The notes: generated by a model not told the origin, from the sequence alone. A DNA stretch of 64,000 nt from an uncultured Clostridia bacterium (GCA_934365195.1 CAKRNA010000001.1:248001-312000); one strand, 5' to 3'. Shown: positions 29,054 to 37,988, counted from the stretch's first letter. Numbers and translations are program-made.

Positions 29054-29995
29054 ATGTTAGATTATTTTAAAATAGGTCATTACACAGACGAGGAAAACGG
29101 CACAGGAGTAACCGTAATACTGCCAAAACCTGACGCCGTTTGTAGTTGCGTGGTGCGTGGATATTCCCCTGCAACAAGGGAAACCGACCTACTTAGCGTG
29201 GATAAAACCGTGCAAAAGGTAAACGCCGTGGTATTATCCGGAGGAAGTGCTTTCGGGCTTGAATCAGACTGCGGAGTCGTGGACTACCTGCGTGAAAACA
29301 ATATCGGCTACGACACCGGAAAATTCAAAGTTCCGATAGTTGTCGGCGCTTCGATTTACGACCTAGAATACAAAAACTTTGCCTACCCCGATAAAGCGGC
29401 GGGCTATTCTGCTTGCAAAAATGCAAAATCAAACAACTTTGACAGCGGAATTATCGGTGGCTCAACGGGTGCAACGATTAGCAAAGCGCTTGGCATAGAC
29501 TTTGCCGTTAAAACTAGGCTGGGCGTTGCAACTTTTAAGTTAAACGATATTGAAATTGCGGTAATCACCGTGGTCAACGCACTCGGCGACGTTGTAAAAG
29601 ACGGCGAAATAATCAGCGGCGCAAAACTTGAAAACGGCGAATATGCCGACGTAAAACGCCTGTTTACAATGGGGGCATGCCCTACGAAAAAATCAAACAC
29701 CACCATAGGTTGCATTATAACCAACGCAGACCTAACCAAGCGTGAGTGCCATATCCTTTGTGAACTTGCTCACGACGGCTACGCAAGGGCTTTTTCTCCG
29801 TCGCACACCTTGTTTGACGGCGACGCTATGTTCTGTATGTCGTCCGGCGAAAAGAAGATTGAGTTCAATATGCTGTCGGCAATTATCCCCGACCTTACTA
29901 TGCAATCAATCCATAACAGCGTAATAGACACCACCAACACCGAAAAAAAGGTGAACGGCTTAGTGTTTAAGGCGGTGCAAAAACTATTTAAGTAA
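29054..29995 (+). CDS. P1/S58 (DmpA-like) peptidase
   Basis: 313 residues, cytoplasmic. It matches the DmpA/ornithine-acetyltransferase-fold peptidases that cut themselves to expose an N-terminal nucleophile: VVLSGGSAFGLES near residue 57 forms the oxyanion loop, GIIGGSTGATI follows near 137, and the self-cleavage site would be at Asn-Thr in KKSNTTIG near residue 220. Known members remove N-terminal residues from small peptides or beta-peptides. A TATAAT at 29031-29036 right after folBK suggests that it has a separate promoter. The length is slightly below the usual 330-370. Confidence 0.8.
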   Translation: MLDYFKIGHYTDEENGTGVTVILPKPDAVCSCVVRGYSPATRETDLLSVDKTVQKVNAVVLSGGSAFGLESDCGVVDYLRENNIGYDTGKFKVPIVVGASIYDLEYKNFAYPDKAAGYSACKNAKSNNFDSGIIGGSTGATISKALGIDFAVKTRLGVATFKLNDIEIAVITVVNALGDVVKDGEIISGAKLENGEYADVKRLFTMGACPTKKSNTTIGCIITNADLTKRECHILCELAHDGYARAFSPSHTLFDGDAMFCMSSGEKKIEFNMLSAIIPDLTMQSIHNSVIDTTNTEKKVNGLVFKAVQKLFK

Positions 29996-30148
29996 CTTTA
30001 CGTCTACCCCAAAATCCGTTTTAGATTAGCATTTATTGTAAAAGCGGCACTAATAGGCAACGTACTCTCTACTTCTTTTAGCCACCTGTTCGGCTACTAC
30101 GTTATTTACGATTAGAGTGTTACGATTAAAATAAAAAAGTCAGTAAAT

Positions 30149-30168
30149 AAAGGACCTTGCGGTCCTTT
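30149..30168. terminator. Bidirectional intrinsic terminator
   Basis: AAAGGACC/GGTCCTTT stem with loop TTGC and T runs on both sides. It lies between the convergent P1 peptidase and ABC permease genes and can serve both. The rest of the 30000-30223 gap holds nothing recognisable. Confidence 0.8.
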
Positions 30169-30223
30169 TATTTTTTAATAGCCTGTTATGATTTATCAAA
30201 TTACGTGGTTAGGTTTGCCTTTT

Positions 30224-31183
30224 TTATGCCTTTTTCATTTTCTTTTTAATAGGTTTTTTCCTATCCATAAAATTGTTGTTGCGCTTGTAAAATACTGCGT
30301 TTAGCACTATAAATAACACCGTCACCGACATAATAAACACCGTCATCATATCCGAAGTTATCACCGTGCCAAAGAAGTTTAAGTTCATAGAATAGCCCTC
30401 TTCCAGCCCGTTAATTAGTTCCGGAACAGGCACTTCACTAGCAATTTCGTTTAAGGTATCCGTCATTAAAAACTCCCTAAACATACACGCAGTATGCGTT
30501 GCCGGGAACAAGCCCGATATGTACTTAAACGCCGTAGGTAGCACGCTCATCGGCATATACGCACCTATTATAAAACCTATCATAGCACTCATTATGCCGT
30601 TAAATCCGCCAAGCGCCGCCTCGGTTTTAAAAAAGTCCGTGATAAACACCGTGATAAAGGTAGCAGATAGCGAGGAAAGAAGCAAAGTGCCCAGCACCGC
30701 AAACACGTCGCCGACGTTCATTCTAAATCCGCCGCTTGCCCCAAGATAGATAAAGCAAATCATAGTGATAAAAAACATAATTGTAACGGTAACCAAAAAG
30801 TTGAAAATATAATAACTGATTTTCACCACCGAGCGCTTTATAGGAGAGGCGATACTATCTGCCAAAATACCCTTAGTTTTATCAGCAACCATTATGGAGT
30901 TTGCCGAAAGCGACACCGAAACGCAGCCTACCGCTAGCACTCCGCCTATCATCCAGTTGTCCACAAAGCCCTCTAAAAGCGACTTGGAGATGTTAAAAGC
31001 CTGCAAGGTTTCCTTTATTGAATCGTACTGCAAATCCTTTAAAAACAGCACGTACAACATAAACACGATAAGTGGCGACAGCAAACTGAAAAACACGGTG
31101 ACTTTGTCTTTCAAAAATATTTTCATATCCCTTTTTACAAGTTGGCGCATAGCGTAAATATCCGCTTTAATACTCGTGCTCAT
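30224..31183 (-). CDS. ABC-2 type exporter permease
   Basis: 319 residues with six hydrophobic segments in the ABC-2 layout: one near residues 30-50, a long extracellular stretch, then a cluster of helices from about 75 to 225 and a last one near 280-300. Its start overlaps the stop of the ATPase gene by 4 bp, so the two form one exporter. The family moves drugs, lipids or polysaccharides outward; the substrate is unknown. The C-terminus is a lysine-rich cytoplasmic tail. No accessory gene or regulator is adjacent. Confidence 0.85.
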   Translation of the reverse strand: MSTSIKADIYAMRQLVKRDMKIFLKDKVTVFFSLLSPLIVFMLYVLFLKDLQYDSIKETLQAFNISKSLLEGFVDNWMIGGVLAVGCVSVSLSANSIMVADKTKGILADSIASPIKRSVVKISYYIFNFLVTVTIMFFITMICFIYLGASGGFRMNVGDVFAVLGTLLLSSLSATFITVFITDFFKTEAALGGFNGIMSAMIGFIIGAYMPMSVLPTAFKYISGLFPATHTACMFREFLMTDTLNEIASEVPVPELINGLEEGYSMNLNFFGTVITSDMMTVFIMSVTVLFIVLNAVFYKRNNNFMDRKKPIKKKMKKA

Positions 31184-32091
31184 TCCACCGCCTCCTCTAA
31201 AGCCCTGCCCGTCGCATTCAAAAATACGTCGTCCATATTGCCTTTTATCACCTCAAAATCGCAAATTGCGTCCGCATTTTCGGTAATAAATTTCTTTGCC
31301 TCTATCATATTCACCATTCTAAGTTTGTAATATCCCTTTTCGTAAACGCTGTCGTACCCTGCGGTGATTTTGTCAAGTTCGTCGGTTTTTTCGCTGTAAA
31401 TTTTCACGTATTCCCCCGAAAATCTTGCTTTTAGGCTTTGCGGAGTCCCCGTTGCTATCACTCTGCCTTTGTCAATTATCACCACGTCGTCGGCAACGTC
31501 CGCCTCCTCCATATAGTGCGTGGTCAAAAATATCGTAGTGCCCTCGCTCATCAGTTGGCTCACCACCTCCCAAATTCTTTGCCTAGTCTTAGGGTCAAGC
31601 CCCGTGGTTGGCTCGTCCAAAAACAGAATTTTCGGCTTGTTGATAATGCCTCTTGCTATGTCCGCCCTGCGTTTTTGACCGCCGCTAAGTTTAGCATACG
31701 GGCGAGAAAGAACGTCGCCCATGTCAAGTTTATCGCTAATCTCTTTAAGCCTATTTTTCCACTCTTCGCCCCTCAAACCATAATAACTTGCCCTAACGGT
31801 TAGGTTTTCCTTCACTGTCAATGCCCCGTCCAGCACGCCGTTTTGGAACACAACGCCTATTTCCCCTTTGATTTTGTCAGCGTCTTTATCGATATCCATG
31901 CCATCGATAATAACCTTGCCGCCGTCCTTTTTAATTAGAGAGCAAAGCACGTTTATCGTAGTGCTTTTTCCCGCCCCGTTCACGCCTAAAAACGCAAAAA
32001 GGCTGCCCTTTTTCACCGAGAAACTTACGCCGTCAACAGCCTTTACGTCCCCGTAACTTTTGGTAAGGTTTTCAATTTCAATAACGTTCAT
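31180..32091 (-). CDS. ABC transporter ATP-binding protein (DrrA-like)
   Basis: 303 residues. All nucleotide-binding motifs are present: Walker A GVNGAGKST near residue 36, Q-loop VVFQNG, signature LSGGQKRR, Walker B ILFLDEPTTGLDP, and the switch His in LTTHYME. The last 80 residues form the small extra domain seen in DrrA/CcmA-type exporters. It drives the ABC-2 permease encoded immediately downstream. The promoter should lie in the 32092-32200 stretch; no clear boxes were assigned. Confidence 0.92.
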   Translation of the reverse strand: MNVIEIENLTKSYGDVKAVDGVSFSVKKGSLFAFLGVNGAGKSTTINVLCSLIKKDGGKVIIDGMDIDKDADKIKGEIGVVFQNGVLDGALTVKENLTVRASYYGLRGEEWKNRLKEISDKLDMGDVLSRPYAKLSGGQKRRADIARGIINKPKILFLDEPTTGLDPKTRQRIWEVVSQLMSEGTTIFLTTHYMEEADVADDVVIIDKGRVIATGTPQSLKARFSGEYVKIYSEKTDELDKITAGYDSVYEKGYYKLRMVNMIEAKKFITENADAICDFEVIKGNMDDVFLNATGRALEEAVE

Positions 32092-32500
32092 TATTTCTCC
32101 TTTTATAAGATAATTTTATCAAAATTACCACCCCGATACAATACTTTTATTGTTTATTTCAGTTTTGTTTGCATAAATTTTGCAAGCCAAACGCTTTGCC
32201 TTACCTACGCCGTATGTAGTAGCACGCTTAATTTGTTTTTTATTATGCTTTTTTTGTAAGGTGGCGTTTATCCATATAGCAAATATATTGCTTTTCTTTT
32301 ACGTTTATCACCATTATTAAAGCCTACAAAATCTATGGTGTCTTCCTTTGCCGTTCTAATTTTAACTTTATACGTCCGCAATTTACCCCATAATCTGCCC
32401 TAATTACCTAGAAGGTTTCATCGTTTTGCAACTTGCCCGTGGCTAGCAACTTACCTACTTTTTGCAGTTACCAAAAAGACTTAACAAACGTTTACGTAAT
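32092..32500. other. Gene-free interval
   Basis: About 400 bp between two minus-strand units. It has no open frame of note, no tRNA and no stable repeat. It must contain the exporter promoter on its left end. Nothing else could be supported. Confidence 0.5.
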
Positions 32501-32506
32501 AAAAAA

Positions 32507-32523
32507 AGAGGCTCTTAGCCCCT
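32507..32523 (-). terminator. Intrinsic terminator after rubrerythrin
   Basis: On the minus strand AGGGGCT-AAG-AGCCTCT (one G-T pair) is followed by seven T. It is 30 bp past the rbr stop codon. Confidence 0.75.
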
Positions 32524-32552
32524 TTGTTTACTGACTTTTTTAAAACGTAATC

Positions 32553-33146
32553 TTAATTACCGTCGTCTATTTTAATCATTACCGTGCCTTGACTTGCCTC
32601 ACATAACGGGCAGGTATCCCACGCCTTTTTCCTAGTATCTTCGTATCCGCACGAAGCACACTTCCACTTCACAGCCTTATCCTTTTCGTAAAGCGTTTTG
32701 CTTTTCATTTGCTCGTAAAGTTGGGCAAATAGCATTTTGTGGCAGGTTTCCACTTGCACTAGGTTTTTGTAAAAATCCGCAATCTTGGTAAAGCCCTCCT
32801 CTCTTGCCACTTTTTCGTACTCGGGATACACCCTCTCCGCCTCGATTTGCTCGTCCTCGCTAGCAAGTTTTAAATTGTCCAGCAAATTCCACTTTTCCTT
32901 AAACGGATAGCCGGAGCAAATATCGATATTATCGATAGTGTTTTTCGACGCCTCTTGCAAATAGGTATAAGCCATTCTTGCGTGGTTAAACTCGTTATAA
33001 ACAACGGTATCTATCATCTCGGCAATCGCCTTGTAGCCCTCTTTTCTAGCCCCGTATTCCATAAATTCGTACCTAGTTCTTGCTTGGCACTCCCCGGCAA
33101 ACGTTTTTGCTAAATTGACGTAAGTTTTGCTTTTTATTAGTTCCAT
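32553..33146 (-). CDS. rbr: Rubrerythrin
   Basis: 197 residues. An N-terminal ferritin-like four-helix domain carries the diiron ligands (ECQARTRYEFM, NEFNHARMAY, EEGF and ETCHKML segments), and a C-terminal rubredoxin-type centre carries CASCGY and CPLCEA. It reduces hydrogen peroxide to water in the cytoplasm of anaerobes, with electrons from NAD(P)H via rubredoxin-like partners. It diverges from an FprA flavo-diiron gene, a typical oxygen-defence pair. The start has AGGAGG nearby. Confidence 0.95.
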   Translation of the reverse strand: MELIKSKTYVNLAKTFAGECQARTRYEFMEYGARKEGYKAIAEMIDTVVYNEFNHARMAYTYLQEASKNTIDNIDICSGYPFKEKWNLLDNLKLASEDEQIEAERVYPEYEKVAREEGFTKIADFYKNLVQVETCHKMLFAQLYEQMKSKTLYEKDKAVKWKCASCGYEDTRKKAWDTCPLCEASQGTVMIKIDDGN

Positions 33147-33297
33147 AATTTCCTCCTAGGTAAAGTATTTGCGATTTATTAAAAATTAAACTAATAATTT
33201 ATGGTTTTTCTAAGGTTTTTAGCCATACTATGTAAATATTTTATTTACAATTTCGCTTTTTTCCTATAATATATAATTGAATTATCTAGGAGGCCTT
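33147..33297. promoter_or_regulatory. Divergent rbr/fprA promoter region
   Basis: 151 bp of AT-rich DNA between the two start codons. A perfect TATAAT (33265-33270) lies 27 bp ahead of the fprA start, but its best -35 (TTTACA, 33244-33249) is only 15 bp away. The rbr promoter was not resolved. No PerR-type palindrome was convincing. Confidence 0.35.
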
Positions 33298-34449
33298 ATG
33301 AATAAAATTACAGATTATATTTATAACGTTGGAACAAGCAGTTATGACGTAGACCTTTTTGAAGGACAGTACGTAGTCCCACACGGTATGGCGTACAATT
33401 CGTACCTTGTTATAGACGACAAGACTGTTCTGTTTGACGGCGTGGATTCTTTGGTTAAAGCCGAATGGGAAAAGAATATCGAAAAAGTACTAGGCGGCAG
33501 GGAACTTGACTATTTGGTTATCTCTCACGTAGAGCCCGACCATTCCAGCAGTATTACCGCTATAATGGATAAATATCCAAACTTAAGAATAATCCTTAAC
33601 GCAAAGTCAATCACCCTAATTAAGCAATTTTACGGCGTTGATTACCAAGATAGAGCCATAATCGTAAAAGACGGCGACTCCTTTACCTCGGGCAATCACG
33701 AATTTAAGTTTTACTTTGCTCCTATGGTGCATTGGCCGGAAGTAATGATGACCTACGAGCGCACGGAAAAAGTGCTGTTCTCAGCCGACGCTTTTGGTAA
33801 ATTCGGCGCATACGACTACGAGGAAGAGTGGGCTTGCGAGGCAAGAAGGTATTACTTTAATATCGTTGGAAAATACGGAGTGCAAGTACAAGCAGCGCTT
33901 AAAAAACTAGCGGATTGCAAAATCAACATTATCCTTAGTTTGCACGGTCCTAGTCTAACCGAAAACATCGAGTATTACGTAAACCTATACAATATTTGGA
34001 GTAGTTACGGCGTGGAGGTAGACGGCGTATTTATCGCTTATTCGTCAATTTACGGCGGCACTAAAAAAGTGGCTTATATGCTAAAAGATAAGTTGGAAAA
34101 ATCAGGAGTAAGGGTAAGCATTTCAGACCTTGCCAGAAGCGATATGGCAGAAAACGTGGAGGACGCTTTCAAGTACGGCAAAATGGTGCTAGCCGCTCCT
34201 ACTACCGACGGCGACCTATTCCCTATTATGAAGGAGTTTGTCAGCCATATAGTATCCAAAAATTACCAAAACCGCAAAGTCGGTTTTATCGAAAACGGCA
34301 GTTGGGCTGCTCAAAGTGGCAAGGTGATGAAAGAAATGCTAGAAAAGTGCAAAAACCTAGAATTTTGCCAAACCACAGTATCTATTAGGTCGGCTTACAG
34401 CGAGAAAAACGAGGAAGAACTCGTTTGCCTTGCAAATGAATTGCTATAA
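33298..34449 (+). CDS. fprA: FprA-type flavo-diiron protein
   Basis: 383 residues from ATG 33298, with AGGAGG 4 nt upstream; an earlier in-frame TTG reads through that site and is rejected. Residues 1-245 form the metallo-beta-lactamase-like diiron domain with HVEPDHSS (H-x-E-x-D-H), the later HWPEVM, and SADAFG ligands. Residues 250-383 are a flavodoxin domain that binds FMN (AYSSIYGGTKK loop). These enzymes reduce oxygen to water, or nitric oxide to nitrous oxide, using rubredoxin. Paired with rubrerythrin, it suggests a strict anaerobe that meets occasional oxygen. Confidence 0.93.
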   Translation: MNKITDYIYNVGTSSYDVDLFEGQYVVPHGMAYNSYLVIDDKTVLFDGVDSLVKAEWEKNIEKVLGGRELDYLVISHVEPDHSSSITAIMDKYPNLRIILNAKSITLIKQFYGVDYQDRAIIVKDGDSFTSGNHEFKFYFAPMVHWPEVMMTYERTEKVLFSADAFGKFGAYDYEEEWACEARRYYFNIVGKYGVQVQAALKKLADCKINIILSLHGPSLTENIEYYVNLYNIWSSYGVEVDGVFIAYSSIYGGTKKVAYMLKDKLEKSGVRVSISDLARSDMAENVEDAFKYGKMVLAAPTTDGDLFPIMKEFVSHIVSKNYQNRKVGFIENGSWAAQSGKVMKEMLEKCKNLEFCQTTVSIRSAYSEKNEEELVCLANELL

Positions 34450-34481
34450 TATTTCCGAAAAATATCGATTTTAACAAACAA

Positions 34482-34505
34482 AAAACTCACCCGAAGGTGA
34501 GTTTT
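34482..34505. terminator. Bidirectional intrinsic terminator
   Basis: Stem AAAACTCACC/GGTGAGTTTT with loop CGAA between convergent fprA and the lipoprotein gene. T runs lie on both strands. Confidence 0.85.
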
Positions 34506-34518
34506 TTTACTTGTTTTG

Positions 34519-36384
34519 TTATGCCATAATTTTTGGTGCGTGCACGATAATTTGCGTTGGCGATTTACCGTTAACCATAGGGAATATAGCCTTAGTAATA
34601 TCTAGTTCTACGCCCACAAAGTCTTTATAACTTAAACCAAGTATGCTTAGTAACGCACTATCAATTCCACTCGGAATGGTAACCGTGCCTTCGCTAACGT
34701 TAATAGCAATGCCTTTTAGCAATTTGATTTTTTCTAAACCGTTATTATTGATTAATTCTCTTATTAAATCGTTGAATATTTTTGTTAACGGCGTTTCGCT
34801 TAAATCGTTCATTTTTGCTTTTGCTTTCGTTATCATAGTAGCGATTTCTTCAGCCGTTACGTCCTTAGTAGTACCGTCTGCGTATTTAACAGCCAAAGTC
34901 TTGGCGCTGTTATCCCAAACTGCACTAAACACTACGGTTTCGCCCTCTTTTACGGTAAAGTTAAGCACGTTTATTGCGCCCTTTACGGTGTCAGCGGTGA
35001 TAGTTTTGTTTAGCAGGGCAAATACGTTTACGTCAGCGTCAATAGAATAATCAAAATTCTTTTCTACGGCATCGTATTTTGCGGACGCTACGCCTTCCGC
35101 TTTAAACTTAGCAAGATTTTCAGGGGCAAGCGCTTGAATTCTCTCAATATCAGCCTTGCAATCATCGGTGTTAACAGCGTTGTCACCTAGTTCTTTCACT
35201 CTTAGTTTAAAGTTTGTAACCTCTAATTCAATGCCTTTCTTTGCCATAACTTTCGTAGTTATTATTGTATTAGGGCTATCTTTTGGCTTTGCAGGATAGG
35301 TAACTGAAGCGTCCTTGGATACTTTTACGGTTATGTTGCCGTTTTCTACGCCATCAGAAGTCTTGTCAAAGTTCATACTAAAATTGAACGCATTGTCGCT
35401 AAACTTAAAGTGCTCGTCCCAATCTTTCCAGTCTCCGCTTACTCCTGCCGCCTCTAAGATATTACCTTTAAAGAAATCATCGGAATCATTATCCAAAATA
35501 TCCTTCTTGTTATCCGTGTTGTAATCTTTTTTAGGATTGTACTGTTTATCTCCTTGGATAAAAGCGGCTCTTTCAAAGAAAGATTTTGCGGCGCTTTGTA
35601 CTTGATTGCTATCAATACTCAGGCTATATTTACCGTTTGCGCTGTTAAACGTAGGCTCTAGTACCGAATTATTTTCAACGTACATTGCCCTAGTTAAAAG
35701 CCTTACGACTTGTTGATTATAAAGTGTCTCTATATTACAGCCTAACGCTCCTATTATAAAAGGTTGTGAACTAAGTGCGGAATCTAGCGCCTTGATTATA
35801 GTCGCCAAACTGAAATTAAAGTCTTTTACAGGGTTGTCTTCTTTAATCTTTTGAACGTCGCCGATTATTACGTTCCTTTCAAACTGAGTAACGCCGCCCT
35901 TAGCAAGCCTTAACGCTACGTTTTCGGTAGCAGTATCGAAGTAAGCCAAAACTTCATATTCGTCGCCATTGTTTAAAGTCTTAGTGCCACCTGCTTTCAC
36001 TTTTAGTAAAGCCTTACTTTCGTTTACTTTTTCCGCCTTGATTACGCTTTGGAATTCAAATTTTACGTACACTTTCTTGGTTTCATCGTAAGTAAAAGTC
36101 GTGTCCCCCTCGGGTGCGGGAGTCGATATGTCGCCGGACGTTTCGAAAAATGCGTCTTTGTTTTCTATTTTTTTAAATGGCACGCCAAAAGCATCGCCAA
36201 CTTCCTTAAAGAAATCTTGTACTGCTTTTTTCTGTTCCTCTGTTACGATATGTTTGTATTCTAATTCGTTCGCTTTTTCTTCTACTTGCGGAGTAGGGGG
36301 TTTATCTCCACAGCCCGCAAATGCGAATGTTAGGCACAATAGCAAGGTAAATACTATGATGCCCTTTAACGTCTTCTTTTTCAT
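34519..36384 (-). CDS. Lipoprotein of unknown function
   Basis: 621 residues from ATG 36384, chosen because GGAGG stands just before it and the signal peptide begins there; a longer frame starts at 36465 without a ribosome site. The N-terminus is a lipoprotein signal peptide with lipobox FAGC (Cys 25) and a Pro/Glu-rich tether. The mature part alternates beta-rich stretches with helices and contains phrases such as LGLSYKDFVGVELDI at the end. It resembles single modules of the giant lipoprotein in style, but I could not align them with certainty. Probably anchored on the outer membrane face. It has its own promoter and shares a terminator with fprA. Confidence 0.8.
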   Translation of the reverse strand: MKKKTLKGIIVFTLLLCLTFAFAGCGDKPPTPQVEEKANELEYKHIVTEEQKKAVQDFFKEVGDAFGVPFKKIENKDAFFETSGDISTPAPEGDTTFTYDETKKVYVKFEFQSVIKAEKVNESKALLKVKAGGTKTLNNGDEYEVLAYFDTATENVALRLAKGGVTQFERNVIIGDVQKIKEDNPVKDFNFSLATIIKALDSALSSQPFIIGALGCNIETLYNQQVVRLLTRAMYVENNSVLEPTFNSANGKYSLSIDSNQVQSAAKSFFERAAFIQGDKQYNPKKDYNTDNKKDILDNDSDDFFKGNILEAAGVSGDWKDWDEHFKFSDNAFNFSMNFDKTSDGVENGNITVKVSKDASVTYPAKPKDSPNTIITTKVMAKKGIELEVTNFKLRVKELGDNAVNTDDCKADIERIQALAPENLAKFKAEGVASAKYDAVEKNFDYSIDADVNVFALLNKTITADTVKGAINVLNFTVKEGETVVFSAVWDNSAKTLAVKYADGTTKDVTAEEIATMITKAKAKMNDLSETPLTKIFNDLIRELINNNGLEKIKLLKGIAINVSEGTVTIPSGIDSALLSILGLSYKDFVGVELDITKAIFPMVNGKSPTQIIVHAPKIMA

Positions 36385-36406
36385 AATTACCTCCATTGGT
36401 ATACTA

Positions 36407-36435
36407 ATTTTACCACATAAAACCCCGATTGTAAA
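36407..36435 (-). promoter_or_regulatory. Promoter of the 621-residue lipoprotein gene
   Basis: Minus strand TTTACA (36435-36430), 17 bp, TAAAAT (36412-36407), about 22 bp ahead of the start codon. Both boxes match 5/6. Confidence 0.55.
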
Positions 36436-36439
36436 TAAA

Positions 36440-36824
36440 ATCTTTCTTTGCTTATTGCATTTCACCTTATATCTCCCCGCTAAAACCTAGCGTTCTTGTC
36501 GAATTTTTCAGGGAATATCCATTTAAAACCCCGTTATTTTAGTAATATCCTAAGCGCCCTCACCCTTACCGAAAATATTGCAAAATCATCGCCTCTCGCC
36601 CTTTTAATAAAATTTAAAATTTTTTTAAAAAATTACAAACCCAAAACAAAGCCACCGCCTATTCCCACGCAAATCACCCCAAAACTTCTCATTGTTTCCC
36701 CGTAATCAACAAAATCTACTATTTTCGACAGGTTATTTTCGCTTGCAAAATTTTCTTTCACACAAATATACCAAAATATTTTGACAACGGCATTTATTTA
36801 TGATATTATACAATAGCAGTTTAA
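36440..36824. other. Gene-free AT-rich interval before tRNA-Ser
   Basis: About 385 bp with no supported gene. The promoter of tRNA-Ser should be at its right end (TTGACA at 36780-36785 and TATTAT at 36804-36809, spaced 18 bp). Nothing else was recognised. Confidence 0.5.
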
Positions 36825-36915
36825 GGAGAAATACCCAAGTGGCTGAAGGGGCTCCCCTGCTAAGGGAGTAGTACGGGTAACCGTAGCCCGGGTTCAAATC
36901 CCGGTTTCTCCGCCA
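36825..36915 (+). tRNA. tRNA-Ser (anticodon GCT)
   Basis: A 91-nt class II tRNA. The acceptor stem GGAGAAA pairs with TTTCTCC, the anticodon GCT is at 36859-36861 in loop CTGCTAA, a long variable arm (GTACGGGTAACCGTA) follows, and the T-loop GGTTCAAATCC is standard. CCA is encoded at 36913-36915. It reads AGC and AGU codons. A terminator hairpin follows directly. Confidence 0.96.
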
Positions 36916-36920
36916 CGCAT

Positions 36921-36956
36921 AACCTAATCCGAACCCTACGTTCGAGTTAGGTTTTT
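36921..36956 (+). terminator. Intrinsic terminator after tRNA-Ser
   Basis: AACCTAA...CGAAC / GTTCG...TTAGGTT arms with a 4-5 nt loop, followed by six T. It starts 5 bp after the CCA end. Confidence 0.85.
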
Positions 36957-37129
36957 TATTTTGTAAAAACACTTGTAAAAGGGCATAATTCCGTTATATC
37001 GGTCGTTTAATATTTCTGCAAGTGTTTAATATCCTTGTAATACAATATCGATTATTATGTTATTGCCTTTTGTGGTTTTTTTATAAAGTAGTTACAAAAC
37101 CTATCACGCTTAAAATTGATTAAATAAAA

Positions 37130-37155
37130 AAGAGCCTGACAAACGTCAAACTCTT
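37130..37155. terminator. Terminator copy 1 of the duplicated peptidase tail
   Basis: AGAG..TGAC and GTCA..CTCT arms with an AAAC loop; on the minus strand it is followed by six T. The same hairpin, slightly diverged, occurs at 38656-38681 beyond the intact peptidase gene. Confidence 0.65.
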
Positions 37156-37171
37156 ATCTTATTATTAAGTT

Positions 37172-37487
37172 TTATTTTTTCTTAAACAATCCTTTTATTG
37201 CCATTGTTAAGTCCGCAAAAGTCTTTTTCTTGACTGCAAACCAGAAGATTGCAAATCCGCCGATTCCTGCAAACAGCAACGTTCCGATTACGATACCTGC
37301 AACTTGACCTCCCGTAAGCCCCTTGCTACTTGGTTTTACCTCGCTAGGATTGTCAGGAGTCGGATTTGGCACTACTTCGCTGTACACAGCCGTAAGGGTT
37401 TTTTCTCCCGCTACTGTAAAGGTATAACTCTTTTCGGTGCTAACGATTTCTCCGCTTTCGTCCTTCCAACCTTTGAACTCTTTGCCT
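37172..37487 (-). pseudogene. Truncated copy of the C1 peptidase 3' end
   Basis: About 315 bp that match 38725-39039 at roughly nine bases in ten, in the same orientation. It encodes the last InlB-type repeat fragment, the proline/Ser linker (PNPTPDNPSEVKPS), a transmembrane helix (GIVIGTLLFAGIGGFAIFWF) and the basic tail. Homology stops abruptly near 37487, in the middle of a repeat, and foreign sequence follows. The only start left (ATG 37387) is without a signal peptide, so it is most likely a dead 3' fragment of a duplicated surface-protein gene. An expressed 71-residue membrane peptide cannot be excluded. Confidence 0.8.
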
Positions 37488-37704
37488 TATAAACATAAAG
37501 GAATATTTAGACGTTTACGGGCGAAAAGGTCTAACAGAAAAGAAGACCGCCACTTGAGTGGCTGCCTGTGAAAATCAAGCGGTTGGCGAACGATTCAATA
37601 CGTCTTAAGACGTCTAGCGGGTAACATGCCATTGAAGGGTTGGTGCATACCTCGCGTTTCACGCGTGGTTATGATTTAATAATAGATTATCAAATTAGAT
37701 ATTA
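37488..37704. other. Unassigned palindrome-rich junction segment
   Basis: Starts exactly where the duplicated tail breaks off. It holds several inverted repeats: CCACT-TG-AGTGG (37550s), a perfect 14-bp palindrome ACGTCTTAAGACGT (about 37601-37614), and CGCG-TTTCA-CGCG (about 37652-37664). No open frame, no recognised RNA family and no transposase remains. It may be the scar or end of a mobile element, or part of a structured RNA. Confidence 0.5.
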
Positions 37705-37926
37705 TCATCTATACGTTTCATCCAAACCGACTAGAAAGTCAAGCGATACATTAAAATATTTGGAAATTACAACCAAATATGACAAGGTCGGCTCACGTTT
37801 TCCGTTTTCCCACAAACTGATTATACCCTTGCTAACCCCGATATCGTTGGCAAGTTTGACCTGCCCTATTCCAGCAGTTTCCCTCAATTCTTTTAGGTTT
37901 TGTGCAAATGCAGTCTTATTATCCAT
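37705..37926 (-). CDS. XRE-family regulator
   Basis: 73 residues forming one Cro/CI-type helix-turn-helix: QNLKELRETAGIGQVKLAND leads to VSKGIISLWENGKREPTLSYLVVIS, the standard recognition helix pattern. The terminal FNVSLDFLVGLDE is also typical. No second domain is present. It is divergent from the small membrane gene at 38037, and a pair of related inverted repeats lies between the two starts, one about 8 bp from its own start codon and one inside the opposite promoter. It therefore probably represses both genes. Confidence 0.88.
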   Translation of the reverse strand: MDNKTAFAQNLKELRETAGIGQVKLANDIGVSKGIISLWENGKREPTLSYLVVISKYFNVSLDFLVGLDETYR

Positions 37927-37934
37927 ACAAATAC

Positions 37935-37988
37935 TTTCTCACAAAAGTAAGAAAATGTATTGACATCTTACTATTGTAAGAGTATAAT
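37935..37988 (+). promoter_or_regulatory. Consensus promoter with two XRE operator candidates
   Basis: A perfect TTGACA (37960-37965), 17 bp, perfect TATAAT (37983-37988) reads toward the gene at 38037. The spacer holds an inverted repeat TCTTAC-TATT-GTAAGA (37966-37981). A second, related repeat with arms TTTCTCAC and GTAAGAAA (37935-37954) lies between the promoter and the XRE start. Sharing of the GTAAGA half-site suggests one regulator binds both. Confidence 0.7.

Noticed and set aside
36733..36972. 80-codon minus-strand frame over tRNA-Ser
   Set aside because: It is the antisense of the tRNA; the RRNRDLNPGYG-type peptide is a well-known artefact of tRNA-Ser genes.
37498..37560. Nudix-like N-terminal fragment (KEYLDVYG phrase)
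   Set aside because: Only about 18 codons before a stop; too short to support.
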